NCBI GenBank assembly: GCA_900119535.1
Contig: FPJT01000009.1
Coordinates: 94,146-158,145 of the forward strand
Direction: 5' to 3'
Source: Ruminococcus sp. XPD3002
Lineage (GTDB): Bacteria > Bacillota > Clostridia > Oscillospirales > Ruminococcaceae
Length of the DNA: 64,000 bases
Under the pieces are notes generated by a model. That model was not told the DNA's origin and did not search any database. It worked only from the letters and a program-made list of their open reading frames with translations. Positions within the stretch are counted from its first letter, which is position 1, and each line of letters begins with the position of its first letter. The position numbers and the translations under genes are program-made. Below are positions 1-8,834 of the stretch, piece after piece.

Positions 1-725
1 TTACCGCAACTCATTTTGCCCTCGGGACATTTTCCCGATACAACGCATGAGGGACCTGCATGGCAGAAGATGTTCGGAGCGGTCTCCTTGCAGAGCCTCA
101 GCATTTCCTCGGCCACAGCTCTTATCTCCCACTGTGCGCGGTTGCAGCAGCGGTGCTCGAAGAAATTGAACAGTGAACGGACGTTCATGGTGACAACTAT
201 CTTAGTCTCACATGCGTTGGGAAGTACGAATCTGGCATCCTCGTTAGCGAGCTTACGTGCTTTTGAAGCGGCAGTCTTTTCGTCCAAACCCTCTGCGGTG
301 AGTCTGGCTGTATGATTTGCAGTGAGCAGATCGGCTATTTTGTCATAGCTTTCTGTTATCTGCTCCATGAGCCTGTCAAACTCCGCCTTTGCCTCGGGAA
401 GTTCCTCGATTTCTGGCGGTGTAATGAACTCGAAGCCGTTCTCGTTTACGTATCTCTGACTCTTCTGCGAGTAAGAAGCGATACGGTGGCGGACAAGCTG
501 ATGTGAACAGGCACGGGATATGCCTTCGATGCCGAAAGTGAAAGAAACGTGCTCGAAAACGCTTTCGTGGCCTATCGATGCCAGCATTTCTATGAAGCTT
601 CTGGTTTTGTCCTCCGTAAGACCTTCCTTAAGCGAAGATATATCACTGCTGGAGTAGCAGAGCTTTGCGGCAGTTGCGACTATCTTCTCGGGTTCTGGAG
701 TATGAGCGATGAGCATAACTTTCAA
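1..725 (-). CDS. thyX: Flavin-dependent thymidylate synthase ThyX (3' end cut by window)
   Basis: ThyX makes dTMP from dUMP with methylene-tetrahydrofolate and FAD/NADPH in the cytoplasm. The minus-strand translation carries the ThyX motif RHRIASYSQKSQRY and the C-terminal CPEGKMSCG typical of the family. The frame stays open to base 1, so the last residues and the stop lie outside the window. I place the start at a TTG (bases 725-723, reading MKVMLIAHTPEPEK) because GGAGA sits about 9 nt upstream. The ATG three codons later (716) has no well-spaced Shine-Dalgarno. No ThyA is visible in the window. The reading is direct translation; the function follows from the family motif. Confidence 0.93.
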   Translation of the reverse strand, partial: MKVMLIAHTPEPEKIVATAAKLCYSSSDISSLKEGLTEDKTRSFIEMLASIGHESVFEHVSFTFGIEGISRACSHQLVRHRIASYSQKSQRYVNENGFEFITPPEIEELPEAKAEFDRLMEQITESYDKIADLLTANHTARLTAEGLDEKTAASKARKLANEDARFVLPNACETKIVVTMNVRSLFNFFEHRCCNRAQWEIRAVAEEMLRLCKETAPNIFCHAGPSCVVSGKCPEGKMSCG

Positions 726-861
726 GTATCAGCATCTCCTTTTTCTATAGACATATATTATTATTCTATCATTTTTTTAAGTATAAGTCAAGGAATACGG
801 GAAAATAAATTCCCGTTCTGTACTTATTTGTGACAGAACGGTAAAAATTTTCTTTAATCTA

Positions 862-890
862 TGGACAAAACTGAAATTATATAGTATAAT
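862..890 (+). promoter_or_regulatory. Sigma-A promoter of the foldase-like lipoprotein gene
   Basis: TGGACA (862-867) and TATAAT (885-890) are separated by 17 nt, about 45 nt upstream of the lipoprotein ATG at 934, which has a GGAGG ribosome binding site. Confidence 0.75.
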
Positions 891-933
891 AAATAAGTAT
901 TGGAATTTTATTCTTAATTGGAGGAATCATATA

Positions 934-2178
934 ATGATTAGTTTTAAGAAGCTTGCAGCCGCAGCAGCATCATGTTCACTGGCTGCTTCAATGTTCGGCT
1001 GTTCGGCGTCTATAGGAAACGGAACTCAGAAGGCTCTGAGCGCTGACGGTTATGATGTCAGATCAGGCGTTTTCATATACTACACACTTCAGGCATATGA
1101 CGAGGCTGTATCTGTTCTTTCAGAGCAGAACAACAACGAGACACCTACTCTCAAGGACGTAAAGGGCGCTCATATCGATGAGCTTGATGCATCCGAATGG
1201 ATACAGGACAAGGCTACCGAGAATTGTACTGCTTTCGCAGCTACAAAGAAGGAGTTTGACAATATCGGCGGAAAACTCAGCAAGGAGGACCTGGATCAGG
1301 CAGCAGAAATGGCTGAGTATTACCTTTCTTACGATCCGAGAAACGAAGCAAACGGCGTCGGTATAGAGTCCATGAAGGAGATCGCCGAGAATACATATAA
1401 GGAACAGGCTATATTCGAGCATTACTACGGTATCGATGCTCCTAACGGCTGTTCAGAGGACGAGCTTAAGGACTACTTCGACGAGAATTTCGCACGAGTT
1501 AAGTATTTCTCCATTAGTCTCACTGATTCGGAAGGCAACGAGATGAATGAGGACGACAAGAGAAAGATGCATCAGAAGGCTGAGGAATACGCAAAGAAGA
1601 TCAACAAGAAGTCGGGCGACCTTGAAAAGATGCTTGAATTCGATGTGGTCAACGAAGAGTATAACGATTACGTTGCAGCTCAGACAACTGCTGCCGAGGG
1701 CGAAACACCTGTTGAGACAACTACTACAGCAGTTTCAACAGAGACCGACGAAAGCGGAAAGGTCGTAACAACTACAACAAATCCTTACGAGAAGGAACGC
1801 CTTATGCAGAAGCAGACTACAACAACTGCAGAGGCAAATGCAGATCCTACCGTAACAACAACCGCTGAAACCGAGACATCAAAGCAGTCCCGCCAGTTCA
1901 ATGAGTATGTATTCAATGAGCTTACCAAGTATAAGGCTGAGGTTTACGACTATTCACCTGATACTATCTATGTTGTTATCAAGGGCGACCTCAGAGAGCG
2001 TATGACAGAGGATGATTACTGGACTGATGATTATAAACTCCAGCTGCTCCAGACTCGCTACTATGATGAATTCATCAAGATGATGGAAGGTATCGCAGAT
2101 AAGATGAGCGTAGAAAAGAACAGTGCATCCTACAGACGATATTCGCCGTTCAAGCTTGAACTTGAATCAAGCAAATAA
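934..2178 (+). CDS. Secreted Thr-rich lipoprotein, SurA/PrsA-like foldase N-domain
   Basis: A 414-residue lipoprotein: N-terminal signal peptide with lipobox ending at Cys23 (SMFGC). A largely helical, charged region (about residues 60-235) resembles the chaperone domain of SurA/PrsA-type peptidyl-prolyl isomerases. Low-complexity Thr/Glu linkers (about 245-320, runs of TTTT) follow, then a short C-terminal helical region. No clear parvulin catalytic domain is visible, so isomerase activity is doubtful. It is monocistronic with its own promoter and a terminator before the convergent kinase gene. The Thr-rich segments resemble linkers of ruminococcal surface proteins. Chaperone for exported proteins is an inference from overall pattern only. 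Confidence 0.6.
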   Translation: MISFKKLAAAAASCSLAASMFGCSASIGNGTQKALSADGYDVRSGVFIYYTLQAYDEAVSVLSEQNNNETPTLKDVKGAHIDELDASEWIQDKATENCTAFAATKKEFDNIGGKLSKEDLDQAAEMAEYYLSYDPRNEANGVGIESMKEIAENTYKEQAIFEHYYGIDAPNGCSEDELKDYFDENFARVKYFSISLTDSEGNEMNEDDKRKMHQKAEEYAKKINKKSGDLEKMLEFDVVNEEYNDYVAAQTTAAEGETPVETTTTAVSTETDESGKVVTTTTNPYEKERLMQKQTTTTAEANADPTVTTTAETETSKQSRQFNEYVFNELTKYKAEVYDYSPDTIYVVIKGDLRERMTEDDYWTDDYKLQLLQTRYYDEFIKMMEGIADKMSVEKNSASYRRYSPFKLELESSK

Positions 2179-2212
2179 AAGCTTACCTGCGGTGTTGATA
2201 TGAAAAAAATAA

Positions 2213-2256
2213 GCCATAGCATTTCTGATGTTAGTTCAGAGATGCTATGGTTTTTC
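2213..2256. terminator. Bidirectional intrinsic terminator
   Basis: A long near-perfect stem (CCATAGCAT...ATGCTATGG arms) is followed by TTTTTC on the plus strand and, read in reverse, by CTTATTTTTTT. It lies between convergent genes and can serve both. Confidence 0.8.
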
Positions 2257-2334
2257 TATTGCTTTTCAGCAGTTTGATGAACTATCCGCTGAAAAAAAGT
2301 CGGCACAGAGGGCGCACTCCGTGCCGTTGCAATA

Positions 2335-3201
2335 TCAAAGAATGATAATTATTGTCAGCCGACCGTCATCATAGTCCGCAGTGATCGTTCCGCCCATCCG
2401 CTCAACAAGAGTTCGGGCGATGGACAATCCCAGTCCGGTAGAATGGTGGGCTGTTTCAACCGTATAGAACCTGTCAAAGAGCTGTTCCACTTCGACTGTG
2501 GACAGCTCTTTTGCAGTATTTGAAAATTTGATCTCGCCTGTATCGGACAGTGTGATCTCCAGATCACCGTCACTGTATTTCACGGCATTATTCAGAAGAT
2601 TGGAAAACACCCTTGCAAGTTCGGAGCGATTCGTATTTCGCACGATACGGGTATCGGTCATATTTATTTGCGGCGTGATGCCCTTTTCGGTCAGTACAGG
2701 ATAAAAGCTGCTGATACTTTCCGCAAGCAGCTGATTGATGAATATATCCTCGGTTTGCGGTTTGTTTTCATCGGATATAATGATAGAGTAGCGAAGCAAT
2801 TCCTCAGTAAGCTGCTTCATAGTTTCAGTGCGTTCCTCGATCGCATTGACATATGCCCTTATTTCGGAAAGATCATCTGTTTTCCCTATCATGTACAGAT
2901 TTCCAGCTATTGCCGTCAGCGGAGTGCGTATATCGTGGGATACATTTGTTATTGCATTTTTCAGTTCAGTATTGCCCTGATTATATTGCAGATGCTCTTT
3001 CCTTAGTATCTTTAACTGTTTGTTGATACTGTCAGAAAGATAACGCATATCTTTGTCATGAGAAGAAATATAGATCAGCGTATTAGTGTCGGTTTTCAGT
3101 CTATCGGCAAATTCATTTGCTATATCTCGTGCAGATCTTTTCATCAGATAGATTTTCAGACACAGGACAATGATAATAATGCCTAACAGACCGTAAACCA
3201 T
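2335..3201 (-). CDS. Sensor histidine kinase of a BceS/lantibiotic-type system
   Basis: A 288-residue histidine kinase with one N-terminal membrane helix (about residues 1-18) and no extracellular sensor domain, so it probably senses through the membrane or its ABC partner. Visible motifs: the H-box NVSHDIRTPLTA (phospho-acceptor His), the N-box NLLNNAVKYSDG and the G-box TGLGLSIARTLVERMGG of the HATPase domain. It is the last gene of an operon running response regulator, ABC ATPase, ABC permease, kinase, starting 12 nt after the permease. By family analogy it phosphorylates the regulator encoded at 5060-5728 and responds to cell-wall-active peptides; the inducer is not known from sequence. 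Confidence 0.88.
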   Translation of the reverse strand: MVYGLLGIIIIVLCLKIYLMKRSARDIANEFADRLKTDTNTLIYISSHDKDMRYLSDSINKQLKILRKEHLQYNQGNTELKNAITNVSHDIRTPLTAIAGNLYMIGKTDDLSEIRAYVNAIEERTETMKQLTEELLRYSIIISDENKPQTEDIFINQLLAESISSFYPVLTEKGITPQINMTDTRIVRNTNRSELARVFSNLLNNAVKYSDGDLEITLSDTGEIKFSNTAKELSTVEVEQLFDRFYTVETAHHSTGLGLSIARTLVERMGGTITADYDDGRLTIIIIL

Positions 3202-3213
3202 ATTAACACTCCT

Positions 3214-4080
3214 TTATTTCAAATCTTTTCTCTTAAACACAAACAAACCAACACCCGTCAGAACGACACATTCTGCCAAAGAGCAGATCGGTATTTTTGC
3301 GAATGGCTTGTCAACTATCTTTGAACGCTCACAGTATATTTCATCATCGTACTGCATCTCGCCCTCATAATATGATACAGCGATAGGGTCGAGGATATAT
3401 AACATTTCTGTCACTATCCGTTTTCCGTCTCCGATATAATACTCATTTTTATATACACTGTCCTCTCCAATAGTTTGACCGTTTTCATCAAACAAATAGT
3501 TTATCCTGTATTCCGGCTGTTTCAGACTTTGATACAGTTGATTTCCCATCAATGTCAGCATAAGCATTACCAAAGCAGCTGCTATAAGCCCCGATACCTT
3601 GGTATGGAGATTGAGTGAAAAAAGCACAATGACCGCTGCAGCCACCAAAGATGTAAACAGACAGCAGACAAACACCTTAATAAGCACAAGCCTTTCGGTA
3701 TTGAAGCCGTAGCCACGTATAACGCTGCATACCAAAGCAGTCAGCATACAGATACACGTGTTGAATATCATCATTCCCGAACATAGTGAAAGCTCGGTCA
3801 GATATACGCATGAGCGTGTGTGACCTGTCGATATCTTGTTTCGGATAGCACCGCAGGAGTATTCCTCTCCGATAAAAAGCGCAGAGGTCAACCCCGTCAA
3901 AACAAGAATTTGAAAAAGATTACCGAACATAAAGCTCTCTATACCCGGCGAGTTCTCGAAATCCTCACACATTACATTATACACAACCCATAGGACAGAA
4001 AAGACCGTGCCTGTCCAGAAGGAGATATTTTTTATAATTCGATGAAATTCCGCATTTAACAGATTACTCATGCTTTTCAC
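3214..4080 (-). CDS. ABC-2 type exporter permease (BcrB-like)
   Basis: A 288-residue membrane protein with about six predicted helices, with a cluster of hydrophobic segments interrupted by an extracytoplasmic stretch (about residues 190-255). Its start overlaps the end of the ATPase gene by 17 bp, so the two are probably translationally coupled and form one exporter. BcrAB/LanFEG-type transporters of this size, encoded with a two-component system, usually give immunity or resistance to antimicrobial peptides. The family call rests on topology and neighbours rather than a conserved motif. Confidence 0.75.
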   Translation of the reverse strand: MKSMSNLLNAEFHRIIKNISFWTGTVFSVLWVVYNVMCEDFENSPGIESFMFGNLFQILVLTGLTSALFIGEEYSCGAIRNKISTGHTRSCVYLTELSLCSGMMIFNTCICMLTALVCSVIRGYGFNTERLVLIKVFVCCLFTSLVAAAVIVLFSLNLHTKVSGLIAAALVMLMLTLMGNQLYQSLKQPEYRINYLFDENGQTIGEDSVYKNEYYIGDGKRIVTEMLYILDPIAVSYYEGEMQYDDEIYCERSKIVDKPFAKIPICSLAECVVLTGVGLFVFKRKDLK

Positions 4081-4978
4081 CTCCCACCAGCGAGATATAA
4101 AAGCTTTCTAAGCTCTCATCATGCTTTTCCAACGAGAGTACCTCGCAGCCGTCCTTTGCAAGTGCTAAGGAAAGCTGAGTGATATTAGGATTTGCGTAAA
4201 TATCGGCTGTCTTATCGTCAATAACTGAATATTCAAGCTTCATTTCGTCAAGCACACTCGCCAGCACCGCAGTATTGCTCACAGTAATTCGCATACACTT
4301 GCGGCAGGCGGCTTCAAGCTCCTCCGCACTCATCTCACGAACGATACGCCCGCTGTCGATAAAGCCGTAATGCGTGGCAAGCCGTGACAGCTCATCAAGG
4401 ATATGCGATGAGATCAGCACCGTGATCTTCTGCTCTCGGTTGAGTTTGAGTATCAGCTCACGGATCTCAATAATACCCTGCGGGTCAAGTCCGTTTATCG
4501 GCTCGTCCAGTACAAGGAAATCAGGATTTCCGCAGAGTGCAACGGCAATTCCCAATCTCTGACGCATGCCGAGGGAGAAGTTTTTCGCCCTTTTCCTGCC
4601 CGTATTTTCAAGACCGACCAGTTTCAGAAGCTCCGAAATTCCGTCAAAACTCGGCATACCCAAAATGCGGTACTGCTGTTTGAGATTGTCCTCCGCTGTC
4701 ATATCAAGATAGATAGACGGCGTTTCCACGACTGCACCCATTCTGCGTCTCGACTTTGAAATTGCCTTGTCGGAGTGCTTGACTCCATACAGTTCAAAAT
4801 CTCCGCTTGTTGGGAGCTGCAATCCGCATACAAGGCGGATAAGTGTTGTTTTGCCTGCGCCGTTCCTGCCGACAAAGCCGTAGATAGAGCCTTTCGGGAC
4901 ATTCATCGTCAGACCGTTGAGGGCTTTGAAATTTTTGTAATGTTTGCAAAGATTGGTTGTTCTCAGAACATAATCCAT
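4064..4978 (-). CDS. ABC exporter ATP-binding protein (BcrA-like)
   Basis: A 304-residue ATPase: Walker A GRNGAGKTT near residue 37, signature FSLGMRQRLG, Walker B FLVLDEP followed by NGLDPQG, and a C-terminal accessory region (about 215-304) typical of BcrA/CcmA exporters. It energises the permease encoded by the overlapping downstream gene. Start ATG at 4978 has a GGAGG-like site. No bacteriocin structural gene is seen nearby, so self-immunity is less likely than defence against others' peptides; that is inference. Confidence 0.9.
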   Translation of the reverse strand: MDYVLRTTNLCKHYKNFKALNGLTMNVPKGSIYGFVGRNGAGKTTLIRLVCGLQLPTSGDFELYGVKHSDKAISKSRRRMGAVVETPSIYLDMTAEDNLKQQYRILGMPSFDGISELLKLVGLENTGRKRAKNFSLGMRQRLGIAVALCGNPDFLVLDEPINGLDPQGIIEIRELILKLNREQKITVLISSHILDELSRLATHYGFIDSGRIVREMSAEELEAACRKCMRITVSNTAVLASVLDEMKLEYSVIDDKTADIYANPNITQLSLALAKDGCEVLSLEKHDESLESFYISLVGGEKHE

Positions 4979-5059
4979 ATTTTGACCTCCTTTATGTTTC
5001 TGAAAACATTATAAAACAAAAAAGTAAAGAAAACGGTAAAGAAAAAAGTGAAGAAAAAG

Positions 5060-5728
5060 TCAAGATTTTTCATTCAGCATAAAACCGATGCCCCAGACCG
5101 ATGAAATATACTCCTTGCCGGTCAGTGCTTTCAGCTTTTTCCGCAGATTATAGATATGGCTTTTCAGGGAATCCTCGGTGCAGTCAGGCGTGTCAAGGCT
5201 GATACGGTCTAATATGGTAAGCTTTGCAACTACCTGTTCGGGATCACGTATCAACAGCTTCATGATCGCAAACTCTGTTCTTGTGAGCTTTTGTTCACTG
5301 CCATTTGCGGAAACGGTATGTTTATCCGTATCGAGGGTGATCTCCCGATAAGTAAGAAGTGATTTGTCGGCATAGTTTTCGTTCTTCCGAAGCTGCACCA
5401 TAATTCTTGCCAGCAGTTCCTTCATATCAAACGGCTTTGTGATATAGTCCGCAGCACCGCCTACCAGCAGTTCGACCTTGTCTGTCACATCAGCTTTGGC
5501 ACTTACCACTATCACGGGAATATCCTTTATCTGTGGCAGAAGTTCCTCGCCTGATAATCCAGGGAGCATAAGGTCGAGCAATATGAGATCGGGCTTGTTA
5601 TGCGAAAGCAGCAGCAAAGCTTCTGTTCCCGAATAGGCGCTTGTTACGTTGTATCCCTCGGCTTTCAAAGCTTTTGAGACGATATCGTTGATATGTGCAT
5701 CGTCATCTATGATCAATATGTTTGGCAT
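5060..5728 (-). CDS. OmpR-family response regulator
   Basis: A 222-residue regulator: receiver domain (1-115) with phospho-acceptor Asp in LILLDLMLPG, the conserved Lys in TKPFDMKELL, and a winged-helix DNA-binding domain (about 125-220, ending SVWGIGFMLNEK). It is first in the operon with the ABC exporter and kinase, so it probably controls that operon. A palindrome-rich region lies immediately upstream. The target sequence is not identified. Confidence 0.92.
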   Translation of the reverse strand: MPNILIIDDDAHINDIVSKALKAEGYNVTSAYSGTEALLLLSHNKPDLILLDLMLPGLSGEELLPQIKDIPVIVVSAKADVTDKVELLVGGAADYITKPFDMKELLARIMVQLRKNENYADKSLLTYREITLDTDKHTVSANGSEQKLTRTEFAIMKLLIRDPEQVVAKLTILDRISLDTPDCTEDSLKSHIYNLRKKLKALTGKEYISSVWGIGFMLNEKS

Positions 5729-5756
5729 AGGTTCACCTCATGGCTTTTTATGATTA

Positions 5757-6064
5757 ATGTCTGCTCCCCGAACAAAGTTCGGGGCAATAACCGCCATAAG
5801 GCGGTTATTCAGTACATATTAATTAATGTCTGCTCAACAACTTAAAATCGGCTATCTCAGCTTATTATAGCCGATTTTAAGTTGTCAAAGTGCAAGAAAA
5901 TTTTATAATATAGAAGATTTTTCCTGCACTTTGTTTTGCCCGAAAGGGCAAAATGAGCTTGACATAAAGAAATGCGACGCGCAAATTCAATAATTTATGA
6001 AGAATTTGCGCTCCCCGAACAAAGTTCGGGGCAATAAACGCCATTAGGCGGTTATTGAGTACAC
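5757..6064. repeat. Cluster of nested palindromes between two minus-strand genes
   Basis: The gap 5729-6242 holds no credible gene but at least six inverted repeats. CCCCGAAC-aaa-GTTCGGGG followed by AACCGCC/GGCGGTT occurs twice (about 5763-5812 and 6012-6056). A stem of about 18 bp closes at 5838-5884 (arms AACTTAAAATCGGCTAT). GTGCAAGAAAA...TTTTTCCTGCAC lies around 5889-5931. TTTTGCCC-gaaa-GGGCAAAA lies at about 5935-5954, and GCGCAAATTC...GAATTTGCGC at about 5979-6012. The element resembles a mosaic of REP/MITE-like units. Some stems could also act as terminator or operator for the flanking genes. Confidence 0.7.
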
Positions 6065-6126
6065 ATTAATTATAACATTTATTGAGGCGGATTTCAAGCT
6101 GTACAGTGATTCATTGTTGAAAGTAT

Positions 6127-6166
6127 AACAGGCAGATACTTCCTGTAGAAATATCTGCCTGTTTTG
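6127..6166. terminator. Intrinsic terminator downstream of metallophosphoesterase gene
   Basis: Arms AACAGGCAGAT (6127-6137) and ATCTGCCTGTT (6152-6162) are followed by TTTGTTT on the plus strand. The stem lies about 80 nt past the stop of the minus-strand phosphoesterase gene. Confidence 0.6.
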
Positions 6167-6242
6167 TTTAATAGCTTGCTGTTTCTGCCTTTGCAATAAT
6201 TGTTTGTATTTCTGTATGAGTGAAAAATTCAAAGGTGGATAT

Positions 6243-6974
6243 CTATTCTGTGAGTTCGTCCGTATCATCGGTAATTTCGTCAAGGAGATCGTCCGACAGT
6301 CTTATAATGTCATTGTACAGCAGGAAGAATTTATCGTCACATATCAGTGTCTGGTGGTAGTGTCCAGAGAACCACAGCTTGAAATCAAGCTTAAGACTTA
6401 CCTCCTCAAAGAAGTCTGTAAGGCGGTTCGCAGGAAAGTCCGATTCGCCGAACAGGTCTGCCTGTATATCCGTCGGGAGCGAATGAGTTATAACGTAATC
6501 CACATGCCAGCCGGCATCTTCAAGCACCTTTCTGCCATGTGCTATCTCCTCTTCCGTGGGGAGCTCTGCCGTCCAGTAGGACTGTCCCTCTATGCGGAAT
6601 TCCTTGTCGTGGCTCTCAGCACCGCCGAAGGCGAAAATCCGTTTATCCTCGATAGTAAAGATATGACCTCTGCAAAGATGAAATATATTGTCGGTTATTT
6701 TCTGTATCATTCCGCCGTTCCATTCCTCAACGGGATAATCGGCGATTATGTCGAAATTTTCATGATTACCGTCTATCCACAGAGTAGTCCAGGGCATACT
6801 GTCGAGCCAGCCGAGCCAGTAGTGTTCGATATCGGAATCTTCCCACAGAAGTCCGAAATCACCGCAAATGATGACGTAGTCATCACGGGTAAGCGCTGAA
6901 CCTTCGGGGAAATTCTCGGGCAGCAGCTTGTCAATGTCTATATTGCCGTGTATATCACCTGTAACATATATCAT
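6243..6974 (-). CDS. Calcineurin-like metallophosphoesterase
   Basis: A 243-residue protein with all metal-ligand motifs of the calcineurin-like superfamily: GDIHG at residue 6, GDFG (about 38), GNHE (about 69), a His in VITHS and the C-terminal GHYHQ. It has no signal peptide or membrane segment, so it acts in the cytoplasm. The substrate (phosphoprotein, nucleotide or other phosphoester) cannot be told. The gene stands alone on the minus strand between the amino-acid transporter genes and the palindrome cluster, with its own GGAG-type ribosome binding site. Confidence 0.88.
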   Translation of the reverse strand: MIYVTGDIHGNIDIDKLLPENFPEGSALTRDDYVIICGDFGLLWEDSDIEHYWLGWLDSMPWTTLWIDGNHENFDIIADYPVEEWNGGMIQKITDNIFHLCRGHIFTIEDKRIFAFGGAESHDKEFRIEGQSYWTAELPTEEEIAHGRKVLEDAGWHVDYVITHSLPTDIQADLFGESDFPANRLTDFFEEVSLKLDFKLWFSGHYHQTLICDDKFFLLYNDIIRLSDDLLDEITDDTDELTE

Positions 6975-7008
6975 ATCTTCACTCCTTTCCTTAGTTTTTT
7001 GAGGAGTA

Positions 7009-7770
7009 TCAGCTGTTGAAGCGCTGAAGGAACTGCTTTACACGTTCGGAAGCATCCTCGCCGAAGAGCTGTTCGGGTGCGCCCATTTCAACGATGTAGC
7101 CGTTTTCCATGAATATAACTTTATCCGCAACATCACGGGCGAAAGCCATTTCGTGAGTTACGATAACCATAGTCATTCCCTCTGCGGCGAGTTCTTTGAT
7201 AACTTTCAGTATCTCGCCTGTAAGTTCGGGATCGAGAGCGGAAGTAGGTTCGTCGAAGAAGAGTATCTCAGGCGAGAGTGCAAGAGCTCTTGCGATGGAA
7301 ACACGCTGCTGCTGACCGCCTGAAAGTTCGCAGGGGTAAGCGGAAGCCTTGCTTTCGAGTCCCATTTTCTTAAGGAGCTCCATAGCGTTTTCCTTAGCCT
7401 TTTTCTTATCCTGCTTAAGTACGCATACGGGAGCTTCTGTAATGTTTCTGAGTACGCTCATATGGGGGAAAAGGTTGAAATTCTGGAAAACGAGACCGGT
7501 TTTCAGTCTTATATCCCTGAGAGTTTTTGTATCTGTATAGACAGTTTTGCCGCTGCTGTTTTTTACGAGCATATCCGTACCGCAGACCTTTATGGTACCG
7601 CCGTCCGCTTTTTCGAGCTGGTTCACGCAGCGCAGCATAGTGGATTTTCCGCTTCCCGAGGGACCGATAACAGCTACTACCTCGCCTTTTTCCACATTGA
7701 AAGATATATCCTTGAGGACTTCCAGCTTATCGAAGCTTTTTGAAAGGTTGTTGACTTCAAGCATTGCCAT
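7009..7770 (-). CDS. Polar amino-acid ABC transporter ATPase (GlnQ/HisP type)
   Basis: A 253-residue ATPase with Walker A GPSGSGKST (about residue 36), signature LSGGQQQRVSIARAL, Walker B ILFFDEPTSALDPEL and the switch His in VTHEM. Length and motif spelling are those of the glutamine/cystine/polar amino-acid group. It lies 12 nt after the permease gene and forms the importer with it. A substrate-binding lipoprotein is not encoded next to them, so specificity cannot be assigned. Confidence 0.92.
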   Translation of the reverse strand: MAMLEVNNLSKSFDKLEVLKDISFNVEKGEVVAVIGPSGSGKSTMLRCVNQLEKADGGTIKVCGTDMLVKNSSGKTVYTDTKTLRDIRLKTGLVFQNFNLFPHMSVLRNITEAPVCVLKQDKKKAKENAMELLKKMGLESKASAYPCELSGGQQQRVSIARALALSPEILFFDEPTSALDPELTGEILKVIKELAAEGMTMVIVTHEMAFARDVADKVIFMENGYIVEMGAPEQLFGEDASERVKQFLQRFNS

Positions 7771-7782
7771 AATTATGCCTCC

Positions 7783-8484
7783 TTACTTGTAGTAGCTTAG
7801 CTTCTTTTCGATAAAGGCGAAAAGAAGCGTCAGAAGCGTTGCTGCGATGAAATAGAACAGACCTGCAAGGAAAAGAGGGACAAGTGAGCTGTAAAGGCTC
7901 ATCTGTTTCTTGGCGATGTACATTATCTCCATGTAGCCCATAGCATAGGCGAGAGAAGTGTCTTTGACGAGTGTTATTATCTCGTTGGAGCTTGCAGGGA
8001 TGACACGCTTGAATACCTGTGGGAGGATTATGCGGAAGAAGGTCTGGAGCTTGCTGAATCCCAGTGCTCCAGCGGCTTCATGCTGTCCCTTTGGTATAGC
8101 TTCGATGCCGCCGCGGAATATCTCCGCAAAATATGCGGCGTAGTTGAGGACGAAAGCCACAAGTATCATCCTGAACATATAGCTGTCTCGTATCTCAACT
8201 CTGTCCAGGAGAGATTTTAGACCTGCGGGACATTTTTCGTTCATCCTGAGTATCGGGACTGAATAATATACCACGATTATCTGGAGAAGCAGGGGAGTGC
8301 CTCGCATAATGAGTATGTATAGGTTGGTGAGCCATGATATCGGCTTGAAACGGCACATTTTAAGGAGTGCGACTATCATGCCGAGTGGTATGGAATAAAG
8401 CAGGGTAAAGCCGAATAGTTTAAGGGTAGGTGGGATGTACTCCAGCATAAGTGAAGCCAGAGTTCTGATCTGTTCGCTTGTCAT
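7783..8484 (-). CDS. Polar amino-acid ABC transporter permease (HisM/GlnP type)
   Basis: A 233-residue permease with five predicted helices and the EAA loop visible as EAAGALGFSKLQTFFRIILPQ (about residues 140-160), which docks on the ATPase. A single permease gene suggests a homodimeric importer. Upstream on the same strand is a structured RNA region ending in an intrinsic terminator 110 nt before this start, which could control readthrough into the operon. Confidence 0.9.
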   Translation of the reverse strand: MTSEQIRTLASLMLEYIPPTLKLFGFTLLYSIPLGMIVALLKMCRFKPISWLTNLYILIMRGTPLLLQIIVVYYSVPILRMNEKCPAGLKSLLDRVEIRDSYMFRMILVAFVLNYAAYFAEIFRGGIEAIPKGQHEAAGALGFSKLQTFFRIILPQVFKRVIPASSNEIITLVKDTSLAYAMGYMEIMYIAKKQMSLYSSLVPLFLAGLFYFIAATLLTLLFAFIEKKLSYYK

Positions 8485-8594
8485 AGGTAAAACCGCCTTT
8501 GATTATTTGTCATTGAACCATTAGTTTAAAATTCCGAAATAATTATATCATATTTCTGATATAAAATGCAATAGTTTATTGCAAAGAATGCAAG

Positions 8595-8828
8595 AAAAAA
8601 GCGGCTGAAGATCAGCCGCATGAAAAGCAAAGATGTAAAAAAGTCCGCCTTGCCGTCATATAGTGCATAAAACCCGCACGAAGCAGGTGGGTAAACGCCC
8701 GGATGTTTCACGCTCCCTTCTTCCGAAAACGGGAGGTCTGCAATCCGCAGCCGGAGCTGAATTCCCTTGAGAAATGTGTTGGATTATAAAAACTATAATT
8801 ACTCGAACAAGGCAGATGTTTTTTATCT
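8595..8828 (-). ncRNA. Structured small RNA or leader ahead of the amino-acid ABC operon (class unknown; 6S-like possible)
   Basis: There is no credible gene in 8485-8891. On the minus strand a transcript starting near 8776 or 8828 would carry a CCTCCC/GGGAG hairpin inside a CGGAT/ATCCG stem, an ACCTGC-ttcgt-GCGGGT hairpin, and then a perfect terminator (GCGGCTGA/TCAGCCGC, 8601-8619, followed by TTTTTT). Two tandem promoters precede it. The length of the shorter form (about 180 nt) and isolation fit 6S RNA. I could not confirm the 6S central-bubble fold, and no known riboswitch core was recognised. An attenuating leader for the transporter genes downstream is the other option. Confidence 0.5.
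8783..8810 (-). promoter_or_regulatory. Proximal promoter of the structured RNA
   Basis: Minus strand: TTGTTC (8810-8805), 16-nt spacer, TATAAT (8788-8783); start expected near 8776. Confidence 0.6.
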
Positions 8829-8834
8829 GCTATT

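Noticed and set aside
2335-5728. Lantibiotic biosynthesis cluster
   Set aside because: Only exporter and two-component genes are present; no precursor peptide or modification enzyme is encoded nearby.
6204-6899. Plus-strand 231-codon frame
   Set aside because: It is the antisense of the metallophosphoesterase gene, which has all catalytic motifs.
8526-8711. Minus-strand 61-codon frame
   Set aside because: It coincides with the hairpins and terminator of the structured RNA and has no ribosome binding site.
8600-8776. SRP RNA, T-box or lysine riboswitch
   Set aside because: None of the diagnostic cores (GGAAG/AGCAG SRP helix, T-box GGGTGG, lysine-box AGAGG pattern) could be found.
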